A stretch of DNA of 35,804 nucleotides from JBBRMQ01 sp038230775 (GCA_038230775.1 JBBRMQ010000010.1:1-35804), one strand, 5' to 3'; positions 1-9,204 are shown, counted from the first letter of the stretch. Numbers and translations: made by a program. Notes: generated from the letters alone by a model not told the origin.

Positions 1-13
1 AGGGCCCCCGTGT

Positions 14-1066
14 TCATGCCAGCTCCAGCCGGCCGAGAGCGGCCTTCTCCCAAGCTTCGAATGCGACCGCTGCGGCGGAGCGGTCCGGTTCGGCAAGCAT
101 GGCCTCGAGTGTTTCGAGGCCTTCGTAACCAAACGAGGCCAGCGCCCACGCCGACGCCAGGGCGACGGCGCGATCGGGATCCGCCACGCGCGCTGCGAGC
201 GCGGCCGTCACGGATGTGACACCGGCTCGTGCGGCGGCGCGTGCCGCTGCCGCGCGAACCCGCGCGTCCTCATGGCGCAGGGCCGCCTCGATCGCGCCGG
301 CGATCACGTCCGGCGGCTCGCTGGCCGCTACGTAGCTGAGCGCGGCGAATGCCGCCGCACGAACCCGCGCATCCGTGTTCGCCAGCAGCATCGTAAATCC
401 CGACACCCGCATCACCCGACGCCATGCCCGCAACATCTCGAGCGTTGTCAGCACCACATCGCGATCGGTCGAAGAAAGCGCACGAAGAATCTCGGTATCC
501 TGGATTTCGCCGGCGTACGGCCGGAGCTCGTCCGCGACGATCGCGCGCGCCAGAAGCGGCCGCCGCGCGGACCAGGCGACGACATCCGCGAAGTCCGCGG
601 CGTGGGTCAGGCGGATGCGGTCGCGAATCGATTGCAGTTCGACGTCCGAGCTTCGTTCGAACAGAGCGAGATCTTGCGCGAGCCTCGCGATCCGGGCGCG
701 CGCCTCTCCGCGCATCGTCGCCGCCATCGTGAGCAGCGTCTCGCGAACGTCGTATCGCGATGAGTCTCGCAGCCGGCGCAACACCTCGATCTGATCCTCC
801 CCGAGGGCGTGCAGCGCGATCGCCTCCTGGATGGCCGGGGCAAAATGCTCGGACCGCCGCGTCCGGAGAACGTTGCGACGCTTCCACACAAACAGTGCGA
901 TGAGCATGACGAGGATGACGGCCGTCTGCACCATCGTGAACGCGAGCGCGAGGGCGAGCGGGCGCGAGGAAATGGTCCGGCGCAGCAGCAGCCGGTCCAG
1001 CACTACGATGGCAACGACATACCCCGCCACGACGGCGATCGTGTTGCGCCATACGGCGAATCGCAT
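14..1066 (-). CDS. Membrane-anchored HEAT-repeat protein
   Basis: Predicted 350-residue protein with two hydrophobic N-terminal segments (about residues 8-28 and 37-61), followed by a basic stretch and a long alpha-helical region. From about residue 200 it contains repeated units resembling HEAT/PBS-lyase repeats: helices with 'DARVRAAAFAAL' and 'DARVRAAAARAA' signatures. Such repeats normally serve as protein-binding scaffolds, so no enzymatic role is suggested. Its ATG shares one base with the stop codon of the upstream response regulator (TGATG arrangement), which implies translational coupling and a role in the same signalling output. The partner protein is unknown. The gene is complete, with its TGA at the very edge of the window. 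Confidence 0.75.
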   Translation of the reverse strand: MRFAVWRNTIAVVAGYVVAIVVLDRLLLRRTISSRPLALALAFTMVQTAVILVMLIALFVWKRRNVLRTRRSEHFAPAIQEAIALHALGEDQIEVLRRLRDSSRYDVRETLLTMAATMRGEARARIARLAQDLALFERSSDVELQSIRDRIRLTHAADFADVVAWSARRPLLARAIVADELRPYAGEIQDTEILRALSSTDRDVVLTTLEMLRAWRRVMRVSGFTMLLANTDARVRAAAFAALSYVAASEPPDVIAGAIEAALRHEDARVRAAAARAAARAGVTSVTAALAARVADPDRAVALASAWALASFGYEGLETLEAMLAEPDRSAAAVAFEAWEKAALGRLELA

Positions 1067-1803
1067 CAGTTCTTGTAAACGAGACGCTTGATCCGCGCCA
1101 GCAGTTCCATCGGATTGAACGGCTTGACGACGTAATCGTCGGCGCCGAGGGCAAAGCCGCGCACGACGTCCGCTTCCTGCTGGACGGATGTCAGCATGAT
1201 CACCGGGATGTCTGCGGTTTCGGGCTCATTGCGCAGCGTCGCCAGCACCTCGAAGCCGCCGACGAACGGCATGTTGACGTCGAGGATGATCACGCTTGGG
1301 CTGAGCGTGCGCGCCGATTCGAGCGCCTGCTTGCCATTGCTTGCCACGTGACAGGTCATCCCGCTGCGCGTCACCACCGCGCGGACGATGGCCGTGGTGG
1401 TCGCGTCGTCATCCACTGCAAGGACGACCGCCGCGGAGGTTCCCGGACGGTGATCGGAAGTCTTGAGCACGCGATACGCGCGCAGGAGAACCTCATCGAT
1501 CCGCAGCGGAGAGGCCGAGATGAAGTCGTAGCGCTCGCTGGCCACCTCGCGCGACAACAAAGACTCCAGCGAACCGATCACCAGAAGGGGCACGGCGGGA
1601 TCGACGTTCGCGCTGGCCTCCACGCTGGCGACGATGAGATCGGCCGACGCCATTCTGCTGGAATCGTCGACGACGACTTCCGCGCCTGCCGCGCGCAGAG
1701 CAGCGCTGACGTCGTCGGCGAGAAACCGGCTGAGCCCCACGATCACCGCGCACTTGCCGGCGAGCCTTCCCGCGACCGCTGGCTGCACTCTCTCGTTGCT
1801 CAC
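1066..1803 (-). CDS. Response regulator with a degenerate N-terminal receiver-like domain
   Basis: The start is GTG at 1803, which overlaps the kinase stop as GTGA. Longer upstream reading would run inside the kinase HPt coding sequence. The 245-residue product has a canonical receiver domain at about residues 126-243: acidic residues Asp131-133, phosphoacceptor Asp175 in 'IILDVNMP', Thr205 and Lys227 in 'VVKPF'. Residues about 15-115 look like a second receiver fold ('CAVIVGLSRFLADD', 'LIVAS', 'SPLRIDEVLLRAYRVL') without a recognisable phosphoacceptor Asp. There is no DNA-binding output domain. It probably works as a phosphorelay intermediate or protein-interaction regulator for the adjacent hybrid kinase, whose HPt domain could donate the phosphate. 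The receiver assignment is firm; the pseudo-receiver is an inference. Confidence 0.85.
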   Translation of the reverse strand: MSNERVQPAVAGRLAGKCAVIVGLSRFLADDVSAALRAAGAEVVVDDSSRMASADLIVASVEASANVDPAVPLLVIGSLESLLSREVASERYDFISASPLRIDEVLLRAYRVLKTSDHRPGTSAAVVLAVDDDATTTAIVRAVVTRSGMTCHVASNGKQALESARTLSPSVIILDVNMPFVGGFEVLATLRNEPETADIPVIMLTSVQQEADVVRGFALGADDYVVKPFNPMELLARIKRLVYKN

Positions 1804-4385
1804 GCCGGACGCAACTCCCGCAGCGCGTCGCGCGCGCGGCCATACTCGACTTCGAGCTCGAGGAAGAGGCGCGGTGCGTCGCCGATGTTGCCGCCGCGTC
1901 CGATCGTCTCCAGGGCGTCGCACAACTCGCGGACGCGCATCGCGCCGACATTCGCCGAGCTGCTCTTGAGTGCGTGTGCCGCCGACGCCAGCGTCTCGGG
2001 ATTGGACGTCTCGAGGGCATCGCGCATCGCGTCCATGCGGCCCGGCGCGTCATCGACGTACAACTCGATGATTTCGCCTAACACGTCGTCGGTGTCACTT
2101 CCGAGGCCCAGCAGGCCGTCGATGGTGGCCTGATCGAGCGGGGACTTTTTCTCAGGCAGCCATCGCCGGATCACGCGCTCCAGCTCCGACTCCGACACCG
2201 GCTTCGAGAGATAGTCGTCCATGCCGGCGTCGAGGCAGCGCTGGCGATCGCCGGCCAGCGCGTTCGCCGTGAGCGCAACGATCGGCGTATGTCGCTTCGT
2301 CCCCTCGAGCTTCCGAATCTCCTCGGTGGCCTCGAAGCCGTCCTTCTCCGGCATCTGGCAGTCCATGAACACCAGGTCGTAGTGATTGCGCTGGACGGCG
2401 TCGACGGCCTGTTGTCCGTTTTCAACAGTCTCGGCGCGAAGGCCGAGCTTCTCGAGCTGCCGAACCGCCAGCTTCCGATTCACCGGATGGTCTTCCGCAA
2501 CGAGAATGCGCGCGTTGCCGCGGATCGGTGTCGCCGCAAACTTCGGTGCCGCTTCTTCTACCGCTTCTCCCTCGGGCATCAGCGCGGACGCGATCGCGTC
2601 GAAAAGCATCGACTGCTTGATCGGTTTCGAGACGCATGCCGCAACCCCGCTTCGCTTCAACTCGGCATCGTCGGGCCTGGAGCCGAGCGACGTCAGGAGA
2701 ATGATGTGCGTCCCCGCCATCGCCGGATCGTTCTTGATCGTCCGCGCGAGCGAGAGGCCGTCGCCATCGGGGAGCTTCGCATCGAGAAACGCGAGCTCGT
2801 ACGCGCGATTCGCCGCCGAGGCGCTGCGCAGTTTCTGCATCGCGCCACTCACCGAGCCTGCGTCATCGGCGACGAGCTGCCACGCCTCGAGATTGTGACG
2901 GATCATCAGCCGGCTGATCTCGTTGTCGTCGACGACGAGGGCGCGCACGCCATCGAGTGTCGTCAGGCGAGAGTCGTCGGCGGGCTGAGTGCTCGATTCC
3001 ATCAGGAGCGTGAACCAGAAGGTCGATCCCTCTCCCGCTTTCGAGTCGACGCCCATCGTGCCGCCCATCAGATCGACGAGTTGCCTGGAGATCGCGAGCC
3101 CGAGGCCCGTTCCGCCGAAGCGGCGGCTCATGGACGCATCGGCCTGCGAGAACGGCTGGAACAACTTCCCGATTGTCTCGCTGGAGATGCCGATGCCGGT
3201 GTCCGTCACCGAGAAGCGAACGTTCGCCCGACCGAGAGTCTCACCGGCGGATTGGACGCGGATGACGACCTGTCCGTGCTCGGTGAACTTCACCGCGTTG
3301 GTGACGAGGTTCGTGAGGATCTGACGGATCCGCGCCGAATCGCCGCGCAGGGTTTGCGGCACATCGTTCTCCACAAAGCTCGCGAGGTCGATGTCTTTCA
3401 GCTCCGCCTCCTCGGTCACCAGCTCCACGACCGACTCGACGAGGCTGCGAACGTTGAAGTCGGTCTCCTCGATCGCCAGCTTGCCCGCTTCGATCTTGGA
3501 GAAGTCGAGGATGTCGTTGATGATCGCGAGGAGCGCGTTGGCGCTGGTCCGCACGGTTGCCGCGAGGTCGCGCTGGTTATCGTCGAGGCGGGTGCCGAGA
3601 AGGAGGCCGCTCATACCGATGACGGCGTTGAGCGGCGTTCGGATCTCGTGGCTCATGTTGGCGAGGAAGGCGGACTTGGCGTTGGCCATCTCGAAGGCGG
3701 CGTCGCGGCTGACCCCGAGCGCGATCGCCGCTTCGCGGTTGCGGATGTGATCGCGGCGGACGAGCCACCAGATGAAGGCCAGCAGTCCGAAATCGATGGC
3801 GCCACCGACCAGGACCACGAGCAGTGTGCGCCGCCCCTGACGTTCGGATCGCGCATTGCGCTCCGCCATCAGGCCCTGCTCTTCGGCCGTCATGGTGCGG
3901 ATGGTTTCCGAGACGCGCTCCATCGCCTGCTTCGATTCGCCGGTCATGATCAGAGTCTGCGCTACGGGAAAGCCGTCCTTCTGCCGGACGTCGATGATGT
4001 GATCAATGACCGCGAGCTTTGTCTCGACGGCGGAGCGGAGGAGCGTGCCTCGCTCGATCTGGATTGGATTGTCGGCCACCAACCGGCGCATTTCGCTCAG
4101 GCGCTTGCGGATGCCTGGAAATTCTGCCCGCGCCGATTCTGCGTACGACGTGAGGCCCGTGATCACGAATGCTCGTGAATTCGTCTCCGCGGACACGAGA
4201 TGCGAATAGACGTCGGTGAAGGTCGCCAGAACCTCGTGCGTGTGCGTCACCGACCGGCTCTCAGTGACGAAGGCGACGGTGCTCCGATACGTGACGACAA
4301 CGATGGCGACGACGAGTAGCGAGGCGATCGCGAGCGCCACCGCCACGCGAGTCCGGGCCGGACGCCGCGACCGCTTGGAGAGCAT
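1800..4385 (-). CDS. Hybrid sensor histidine kinase (CHASE3-like sensor, HisKA, HATPase, two receivers, HPt)
   Basis: 861-residue membrane phosphorelay kinase. Order of parts: a TM segment at about 13-32; a periplasmic helical sensor at 33-185 that resembles CHASE3; a second TM at about 187-209; HisKA with His246 in 'MSHEIRTPLNAVIG'; the HATPase_c domain with N box 'NLVTNAVKFT' near 359-368, 'DTGIGI' near 395 and 'GGTGLGLAI' near 424. Receiver 1 has Asp535 ('FLDAKLPDGDG') and receiver 2 has Asp675 ('FMDCQMPEKDG') and Lys728. A C-terminal HPt domain has His804 in 'AHALKSSSANVGA'. All catalytic residues are present, so a complete His-Asp-His relay lies in one chain (BarA/EvgS-like architecture). 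It starts 3 bases after the small membrane protein gene and its stop overlaps the response regulator start. The signal sensed is unknown. Confidence 0.95.
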   Translation of the reverse strand: MLSKRSRRPARTRVAVALAIASLLVVAIVVVTYRSTVAFVTESRSVTHTHEVLATFTDVYSHLVSAETNSRAFVITGLTSYAESARAEFPGIRKRLSEMRRLVADNPIQIERGTLLRSAVETKLAVIDHIIDVRQKDGFPVAQTLIMTGESKQAMERVSETIRTMTAEEQGLMAERNARSERQGRRTLLVVLVGGAIDFGLLAFIWWLVRRDHIRNREAAIALGVSRDAAFEMANAKSAFLANMSHEIRTPLNAVIGMSGLLLGTRLDDNQRDLAATVRTSANALLAIINDILDFSKIEAGKLAIEETDFNVRSLVESVVELVTEEAELKDIDLASFVENDVPQTLRGDSARIRQILTNLVTNAVKFTEHGQVVIRVQSAGETLGRANVRFSVTDTGIGISSETIGKLFQPFSQADASMSRRFGGTGLGLAISRQLVDLMGGTMGVDSKAGEGSTFWFTLLMESSTQPADDSRLTTLDGVRALVVDDNEISRLMIRHNLEAWQLVADDAGSVSGAMQKLRSASAANRAYELAFLDAKLPDGDGLSLARTIKNDPAMAGTHIILLTSLGSRPDDAELKRSGVAACVSKPIKQSMLFDAIASALMPEGEAVEEAAPKFAATPIRGNARILVAEDHPVNRKLAVRQLEKLGLRAETVENGQQAVDAVQRNHYDLVFMDCQMPEKDGFEATEEIRKLEGTKRHTPIVALTANALAGDRQRCLDAGMDDYLSKPVSESELERVIRRWLPEKKSPLDQATIDGLLGLGSDTDDVLGEIIELYVDDAPGRMDAMRDALETSNPETLASAAHALKSSSANVGAMRVRELCDALETIGRGGNIGDAPRLFLELEVEYGRARDALRELRPA

Positions 4386-4388
4386 TGG

Positions 4389-4757
4389 CTATTTTGCCTT
4401 AGCCAGGTGACGGATGCCGCGGAAGTCCGTGATCACCCACACGATCAGCATCAGCAGACCCATCGCCAGATAGAAGTTCCGCGACTTCACGCCGCGCGAG
4501 AAATTCGCGATCCAGGGAAGCGTCAGCAGAAGCAGCGCGAGAAGAATCTCGATCAGACCATGCAGGTGAAAGCTGAGGACCTTCACCACACCGAGCGGAA
4601 AGCGCGTGAGGATGGTGAGCATGAGCAGGGACGCCGCAAGCAAATAGGCAAACGTCGCCTGACGTCCTGCGAAACCGGCGAGCGAGGGGCCGGTGACGAG
4701 GAGAAAGAACATCACGTAGTCGATGATGCCGTGCGACCAGGCGCCAAGCGTTCGCAT
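4389..4757 (-). CDS. Small four-helix integral membrane protein with an internal duplication
   Basis: 122-residue, very hydrophobic protein with about four TM helices. The motif 'SHGIIDYVM' near residue 8 recurs as 'LHGLIEILL' near residue 64, so the protein looks like two copies of a two-helix unit with an HG-(I/L)-I-(D/E) signature. This resembles SPW-type small membrane proteins, but I cannot confirm the family. It begins inside the end of the upstream hydrolase gene (46-base overlap) and ends 3 bases before the histidine kinase start, so it is probably cotranslated with both and could be an accessory to the sensor. Confidence 0.7.
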   Translation of the reverse strand: MRTLGAWSHGIIDYVMFFLLVTGPSLAGFAGRQATFAYLLAASLLMLTILTRFPLGVVKVLSFHLHGLIEILLALLLLTLPWIANFSRGVKSRNFYLAMGLLMLIVWVITDFRGIRHLAKAK

Positions 4758-5818
4758 TGCGGTACGTCCCGTCCTTCCCCATGATTGAGAATCCAGAAGT
4801 CGCCGATCGCAGGTCGCGGGTCGCCGGTCGGATCATTCCCGACCAGCGACTCGCGACCTGCGACCTCCATTGCTTCCTCGAGATCGCGCACCGGGTCTAG
4901 CTCGCCGTCGTCGCCGAGGGCGAAGGTGCCGAAGTGGATGGCGGCGCTGGTTTGTGCGCCTAACACGCGATGCGCTTCCAGCGCTTCCTCCGGATCGATG
5001 TGTGCGGGCCGCATGAACCAGCGCGGCTGGTAGGCCCCGATCGGAAGCAGCGCCAGGCGGATCGGCGTGTAGCGGCGCGCGATCTCCGCGAAGTGTCCGC
5101 CCCAACCGGTGTCGCCGGCGAAAAAGACGTTGCCGCGATCGCTGTGGATGATGAAGCCGCCCCAGAGGTTGCGATCGCGGTCCGACATCGCGCGCGCCGA
5201 AAAGTGCTGCGCGGGGACGACGGTGATGTTCTCCGAGCGCTGCCACCAATCGAGCTCGGTCGCGTTCACGATGCCGAATCGCGCCATGAGCTTCCCGTTG
5301 CCGAGGGGGGTGACGATACGCGGGGAGTGGCGCCATTGCAGGCGGTGCAGCGTGCCGGTGTCGAGGTGGTCGTAATGATTGTGGCTGACGAGCACGAGAT
5401 CGATCGGCGGCAGATCGCGAAAACGAATGCCCGGAGCGCGATGCCGTTTCGGTCCGGCGAACTGCACCGGCGAGACGCGCGGCGAGTACACCGGATCGGT
5501 GAGGATGTTCAGGCCGTCGATCTGGATGAGCGTCGTGGAGTGATTGATGAAGGTGAGGCGCAGATCGTCGACGCGTTCCGGCGGCTTCGGTCCCGGTGTC
5601 GACTCGATCCATTTCGGCCACGCGCCGCGGTCTCGGGTGAGCATCCATTTGATGAAGGAGCCCTCGCCCTGGCGCGCCGGATCGGTGTTGAAGAAGCGTT
5701 CGCCGTCGAAGTGATCGCTCGGCGGACCGGCGTGCCGGCGCGTGCCGAACGCCTTCTCGATGGCGATCGCTGCGCCAGCTGCCGCCACGATCGCAAGCGC
5801 TTTTTTCGTCCGTCGCAC
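4712..5818 (-). CDS. Metallo-beta-lactamase-fold hydrolase (NAPE-PLD / UlaG-like)
   Basis: 368-residue protein with an N-terminal hydrophobic anchor or signal (about residues 7-22) and a complete metallo-beta-lactamase core. It has the metal-binding motif 'HNHYDHLD' (146-153), His205 ('PAQHFS'), bridging Asp236 ('FAGDTGW') and His295 ('IHFGTF'). The insert 'NHSTTLIQIDGLNILTDP' is typical of the NAPE-phospholipase D/UlaG branch. The substrate is probably a phospholipid-like or sugar-lactone phosphodiester; this is inference. The start is GTG at 5818. The last 45 or so residues are encoded by a long palindrome (4808-4862) plus sequence overlapping the next gene, so the C-terminus is probably a late addition. 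First gene of the signalling operon. Confidence 0.85.
   Translation of the reverse strand: MRRTKKALAIVAAAGAAIAIEKAFGTRRHAGPPSDHFDGERFFNTDPARQGEGSFIKWMLTRDRGAWPKWIESTPGPKPPERVDDLRLTFINHSTTLIQIDGLNILTDPVYSPRVSPVQFAGPKRHRAPGIRFRDLPPIDLVLVSHNHYDHLDTGTLHRLQWRHSPRIVTPLGNGKLMARFGIVNATELDWWQRSENITVVPAQHFSARAMSDRDRNLWGGFIIHSDRGNVFFAGDTGWGGHFAEIARRYTPIRLALLPIGAYQPRWFMRPAHIDPEEALEAHRVLGAQTSAAIHFGTFALGDDGELDPVRDLEEAMEVAGRESLVGNDPTGDPRPAIGDFWILNHGEGRDVPQCERLAPGRTASSTT
4808..4862. repeat. 24-bp imperfect inverted repeat within a coding 3' end
   Basis: Arms at 4808-4831 and 4839-4862 match at 22 of 24 positions around a 7-base loop. The palindrome lies in the last part of the metallo-hydrolase gene and about 50 bases upstream of the next start codon (4757). 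It could fold in mRNA and tune translation of the downstream genes, or it may simply be a palindromic element tolerated at a protein C-terminus. Confidence 0.8.
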
Positions 5819-6049
5819 CGGTATATGCTAAGCGCCCTCGGTGAAATAGCGAGCGACTCGTTCGCCGTTCTCCGGTTGCCGTTCACGGTTTGCAGTGGTG
5901 GGCGGCGCAGTTCATTGATAGGCGAGGCTGCGCAGGATGGCTGAGATGTGAGGCGGTCGCAGCGCCGGCGACGAGACGTACAGACTCGTACGTTGAGGAG
6001 CCGGCGCAAGGCCAACGAAGCAGATCGGTCACATGCGCAGCCGCAGCAT

Positions 6050-6125
6050 AGGCGCTTAGCTCAGTTGGTAGAGCATCACCTTCACACGGTGGGGGTCATC
6101 GGTTCGAGTCCGATAGCGCCTACCA
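6050..6125 (+). tRNA. tRNA-Val (anticodon CAC), intact
   Basis: 76 nt with every cloverleaf element. The acceptor AGGCGCT pairs perfectly with AGCGCCT. D stem GCTC/GAGC, anticodon stem TCACC/GGTGG with loop TTCACAC (CAC reads GUG), T stem ATCGG/CCGAT with loop TTCGAGT, and an encoded CCA end. This is the left anchor of the fragment array: the copy at 9205-9257 is identical to bases 6073-6125 of this tRNA. Confidence 0.97.
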
Positions 6126-6139
6126 ACCCACCACCTGAT

Positions 6140-6180
6140 CGCCGCTCACGTCAGGCGAAAACGGAGCGGCGCCTGTTTTT
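6140..6180 (+). terminator. Intrinsic terminator after tRNA-Val(CAC)
   Basis: CGCCGCTC (6140-6147) pairs with GAGCGGCG (6164-6171), followed by a T-rich run ending at 6180. Versions of the same hairpin follow the tRNA fragments at 9257, 16716 and 18066, and its left arm follows the one at 19323. It is therefore part of the repeated unit. Confidence 0.8.
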
Positions 6181-6283
6181 CCTGCGTTGCGCGAAGTATC
6201 GAACTCGATTTTCGCCAATCGATCGCGGCACGCACATCCTGGTTTTGTCCTCATGGCCAGCCCGCGCAGTGCAGGGCGTTATC

Positions 6284-9067
6284 ATGGCCTTCATGAACAA
6301 ATCGTTGGTCGTGCTGGCTGTCGTAGCGTGCGCCGTGGGCGTGATCGCGAGCGCGAACACGCCGGCGGAAGAGAAGTTCGAACGCTCGAAGATTGCGATC
6401 GCGTATACGAAGTACACGCTCGATAACGGCCTGACGCTCCTTGTGCACGAGGATCACTCGGTACCGATCGTAAGCGTGATGCTCTGGTACAACGTCGGAT
6501 CGCGTAACGAGGTGCGCGGCAAGGCCGGCTTCGCGCACCTGTTCGAGCATCTCTTCTCCGACGGCAGCGAGCACTATCCTCGTAGTTTTCGCGACGCCAT
6601 GACCGACCTCGGCGCGACCAAGCGGAACGGCTACACCGACACCGACCGGACCCTTTTCTTCGAAGACGTACCTGCCTCGGCGCTCGAACGTACGCTCTAC
6701 CTCGAGGCGGATCGGATGGGGTTTCTCGAGAAGCAGATCTCCAAGGAGGTTCTCGATCGCGAGCGAGGCGTTGTGCTGAATGAGAAACTGCAGGGCGAGA
6801 GCGAGCCCTACGGCCGGGTACCGGCGCAAATCGTCGAAGTGATTTACCCGACATCGCATCCCTACAGTTGGACGACGATGGGCGGCACCGAAGAACTCGC
6901 GACTGCGTCGGTGGACGATGTACGCCAGTGGTATCGAACGTACTACGGTCCAAACAACTGCGTTCTCTCGCTGGCCGGTGATGTGACAGCCGAGCGTGCG
7001 CGCGAGCTGGTCAAGAGGTATTTCGGTGACGTTCCACCAGGACCGCCGCTGCGAAGACTCAAGGAGTGGCTGCCGCATCTGGACACCAACATTCGCGCCG
7101 AAGCGCAGGAGCGCGTGCCGCAGGCGCGCATCTACCGGATCTATCAGGCGCCCGGGTGGCGAAGCAATGACGTCCCCATCCTGAAGATCGTAGCCAGTAT
7201 TTTCAGCGGCTCGAATTCCGGGCGATTGAATCGCCGACTCGTCTTCGAAAAGCAATTCGTCACCGAAGTCTGGGCCTGGACCGCAGTCAGCGAGCTGGCG
7301 AGCCAGTTCAGTCTCGTCGCAACGGTAAAGCCAGGCGTTGATCCCGCAGTCGTCGAGCGCGAGATCGATTCGATTCTCAACGACTTCGTGTTGAAGGGCC
7401 CAACGCCTGAGGAGTTGCAGCGCGCGAAAACGCGTGAGCTCGCCGCGTTCGTGCGCGATAGCGAACAACTCGATACGCGCGCCGGGCTCCTTGCGGAGAG
7501 CATGACGTACGCCGGACGGCCGGACGCATACCTCGATCGCATGGAGACGCAGGCCAATGCGACGTCCGCGGAGGTGAAGAACGTCGCGAAACGATGGCTC
7601 GAAGCGAACCATTACACGCTCATAGTCACGCCCTATCCCAAATTGGCCGCCGAGACCGCAGCCGTCGACCGTTCGATTCTTCCTCCGCTGCGCGGCGTCC
7701 CGACAGACCTGGGTTTTCCGAAGCTGCAAACCGCGACACTCAGCAACGGCGTGAAGATCATTCTCCTCGAACGGCATCGCGCACCGATCGTGCGCTGCGC
7801 ACTTGTCGTAGACGCCGGCTACTCTGCAGACCCACCCGATCAGCGCGGCCTTGCCTCATTGACGATGTCGCTGCTGCCAAAGGGCACCCCGTCGCATGAT
7901 GCTTTCGCAATCGGCGATGATCTCGACGCCGCCGGCGCGCGCCTGAATGCCTGGAACACCATGGATGCCTCCGTCGTATCCATTGAAATGCCATCCGCGA
8001 ATCTGGCTCAGGCGCTCGACATCTTCTCCGACGTTGTGCTTCAACCGGCATTTCCCCGCGACATGCTGCTCGTCAGCGTCGGCCAGCGCCTCGCCGAAAT
8101 CGCCGAGGACAAGAGTGATCCGGGCCGCACGGGGATGAATTTCGTGCGACGCTTGCTCTATGGCGACGCCCACCCGTACGCGGTTGCGCTCAGCGGCTTC
8201 GGTGATGAACAAACCATCTCGAAAATCACACGCGATGATCTGGTCGCTTGGCACAACGCCTGGTTCCAGCCGAATAACAGCACGCTCGCTATTTCCGGCG
8301 ACGTCACAATGCGAGAGCTCATACCGCAACTCGAGCGAACGTTCGCCACCTGGAAGGCGGGGGCGGCGCCAAAGAAGCACGTGGCGTCTGCATCACCTGC
8401 CGCGGCTCATAAGGTGTACCTCATCGACGAACCGGACGCACAGCAGAGCGTCATCGTCGGCGCGCATGTCTCCGAGCCTGGCGGGCAACCCGAGGACATC
8501 GCGATCGCGGCTGTAATAAAGGGCCTCGGCGGTACGGTCAGCTCTCGTCTCAACCAGAATCTGCGTGTCGACAAACACTGGAGCTACAACGCCTGGGCGG
8601 CACTGCTTCCGTCTCGCGGCCGGCGCATGTTCCTCGTATTCGCCCCGGTGCAGACTGACAAGACGAAGGAATCGCTCAGCGAGATTTTGAAGGAGCTCCG
8701 CGCCATCGCCGGCGAGAAGCCGATCACCGGCGCCGAGTTCGCGAGCGTCATGCGCACCGAGACACTGAGCCTGCCCGGTCGCTTCGCCACACTTTCTTCG
8801 ATCGAGAATGCGGCGATCGATATCGTGTCATACGGGTATCCAGCCGACTATTACTCAAAGTATGCAGATCGTGTCCAGGCGCTCACCGAAGCCGATCTTG
8901 CGGCAGCTGCGAAGAAGTACATTCACCCTGACCAGATGCTCTGGATCATTCGCGGCGATCTGAAAAAGATCGAGCCGGGCATCCGCGAGCTCGGGCTCGG
9001 CGAGGTCATGCAGGTAGACGCTGCAGGCAGGAATCACGCGCAGAGCGCAAACACGCCAGTTCGATAA
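6284..9067 (+). CDS. M16 family zinc metallopeptidase, two-domain, secreted
   Basis: Starting at ATG 6284 the product has 927 residues with a signal peptide ('SLVVLAVVACAVGVIASA'). The N-terminal half has the inverted zinc motif HxxEH as 'HLFEH' (85-89) and downstream acidic residues around Glu160 and Glu167 in 'DRERGVVLNEK', so it is catalytically complete. The second M16 half (from about residue 470, 'LSNGVKIILLERHRAPIV') lacks HxxEH, as is usual for the non-catalytic half. The enzyme likely degrades peptides in the periplasm. Open reading continues upstream through the tRNA, but that is not a credible start. It is the only gene of the first tRNA-delimited block. Its stop is 20 bases before the shared right arm. 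Confidence 0.92.
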   Translation: MAFMNKSLVVLAVVACAVGVIASANTPAEEKFERSKIAIAYTKYTLDNGLTLLVHEDHSVPIVSVMLWYNVGSRNEVRGKAGFAHLFEHLFSDGSEHYPRSFRDAMTDLGATKRNGYTDTDRTLFFEDVPASALERTLYLEADRMGFLEKQISKEVLDRERGVVLNEKLQGESEPYGRVPAQIVEVIYPTSHPYSWTTMGGTEELATASVDDVRQWYRTYYGPNNCVLSLAGDVTAERARELVKRYFGDVPPGPPLRRLKEWLPHLDTNIRAEAQERVPQARIYRIYQAPGWRSNDVPILKIVASIFSGSNSGRLNRRLVFEKQFVTEVWAWTAVSELASQFSLVATVKPGVDPAVVEREIDSILNDFVLKGPTPEELQRAKTRELAAFVRDSEQLDTRAGLLAESMTYAGRPDAYLDRMETQANATSAEVKNVAKRWLEANHYTLIVTPYPKLAAETAAVDRSILPPLRGVPTDLGFPKLQTATLSNGVKIILLERHRAPIVRCALVVDAGYSADPPDQRGLASLTMSLLPKGTPSHDAFAIGDDLDAAGARLNAWNTMDASVVSIEMPSANLAQALDIFSDVVLQPAFPRDMLLVSVGQRLAEIAEDKSDPGRTGMNFVRRLLYGDAHPYAVALSGFGDEQTISKITRDDLVAWHNAWFQPNNSTLAISGDVTMRELIPQLERTFATWKAGAAPKKHVASASPAAAHKVYLIDEPDAQQSVIVGAHVSEPGGQPEDIAIAAVIKGLGGTVSSRLNQNLRVDKHWSYNAWAALLPSRGRRMFLVFAPVQTDKTKESLSEILKELRAIAGEKPITGAEFASVMRTETLSLPGRFATLSSIENAAIDIVSYGYPADYYSKYADRVQALTEADLAAAAKKYIHPDQMLWIIRGDLKKIEPGIRELGLGEVMQVDAAGRNHAQSANTPVR

Positions 9068-9086
9068 CAGTCCCTGTCTCCCAGCC

Positions 9087-9204
9087 GAAGTGTTCGCTGA
9101 GTGTTCGCGCGGTCCCACTACGGACGTCCTAGGATATTTAGGGATGTCCGCAACTTGTTGGGAACACGTTCATCTTGGGTTGTCCTAGGTTGTCGCGGAG
9201 GGTG
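9087..9204 (+). repeat. Shared array arm, copy 1
   Basis: About 118 bp that recur upstream of the tRNA fragments at 18016 and 21375. It opens with a tandem GTGTTCGC-type repeat and contains TTGTTGGGAACACG and a segment ending GGTTGTCGCGGAG. It directly abuts the tRNA fragment. Tandem short repeats next to a core site are typical of integrase arm-binding sites in attP; that function is inferred. Confidence 0.7.

Noticed and set aside
2289..4178. A 629-codon open frame on the plus strand, antisense to the histidine kinase.
   Set aside because: It is the mirror of a well-conserved multi-domain kinase in GC-rich DNA. It shows no family motifs and a low-complexity charged composition, so it is a shadow frame.
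5948..6283. An extended N-terminus for the M16 peptidase starting upstream of the tRNA.
   Set aside because: This would translate through the complete tRNA-Val and its terminator. The signal peptide begins at ATG 6284.
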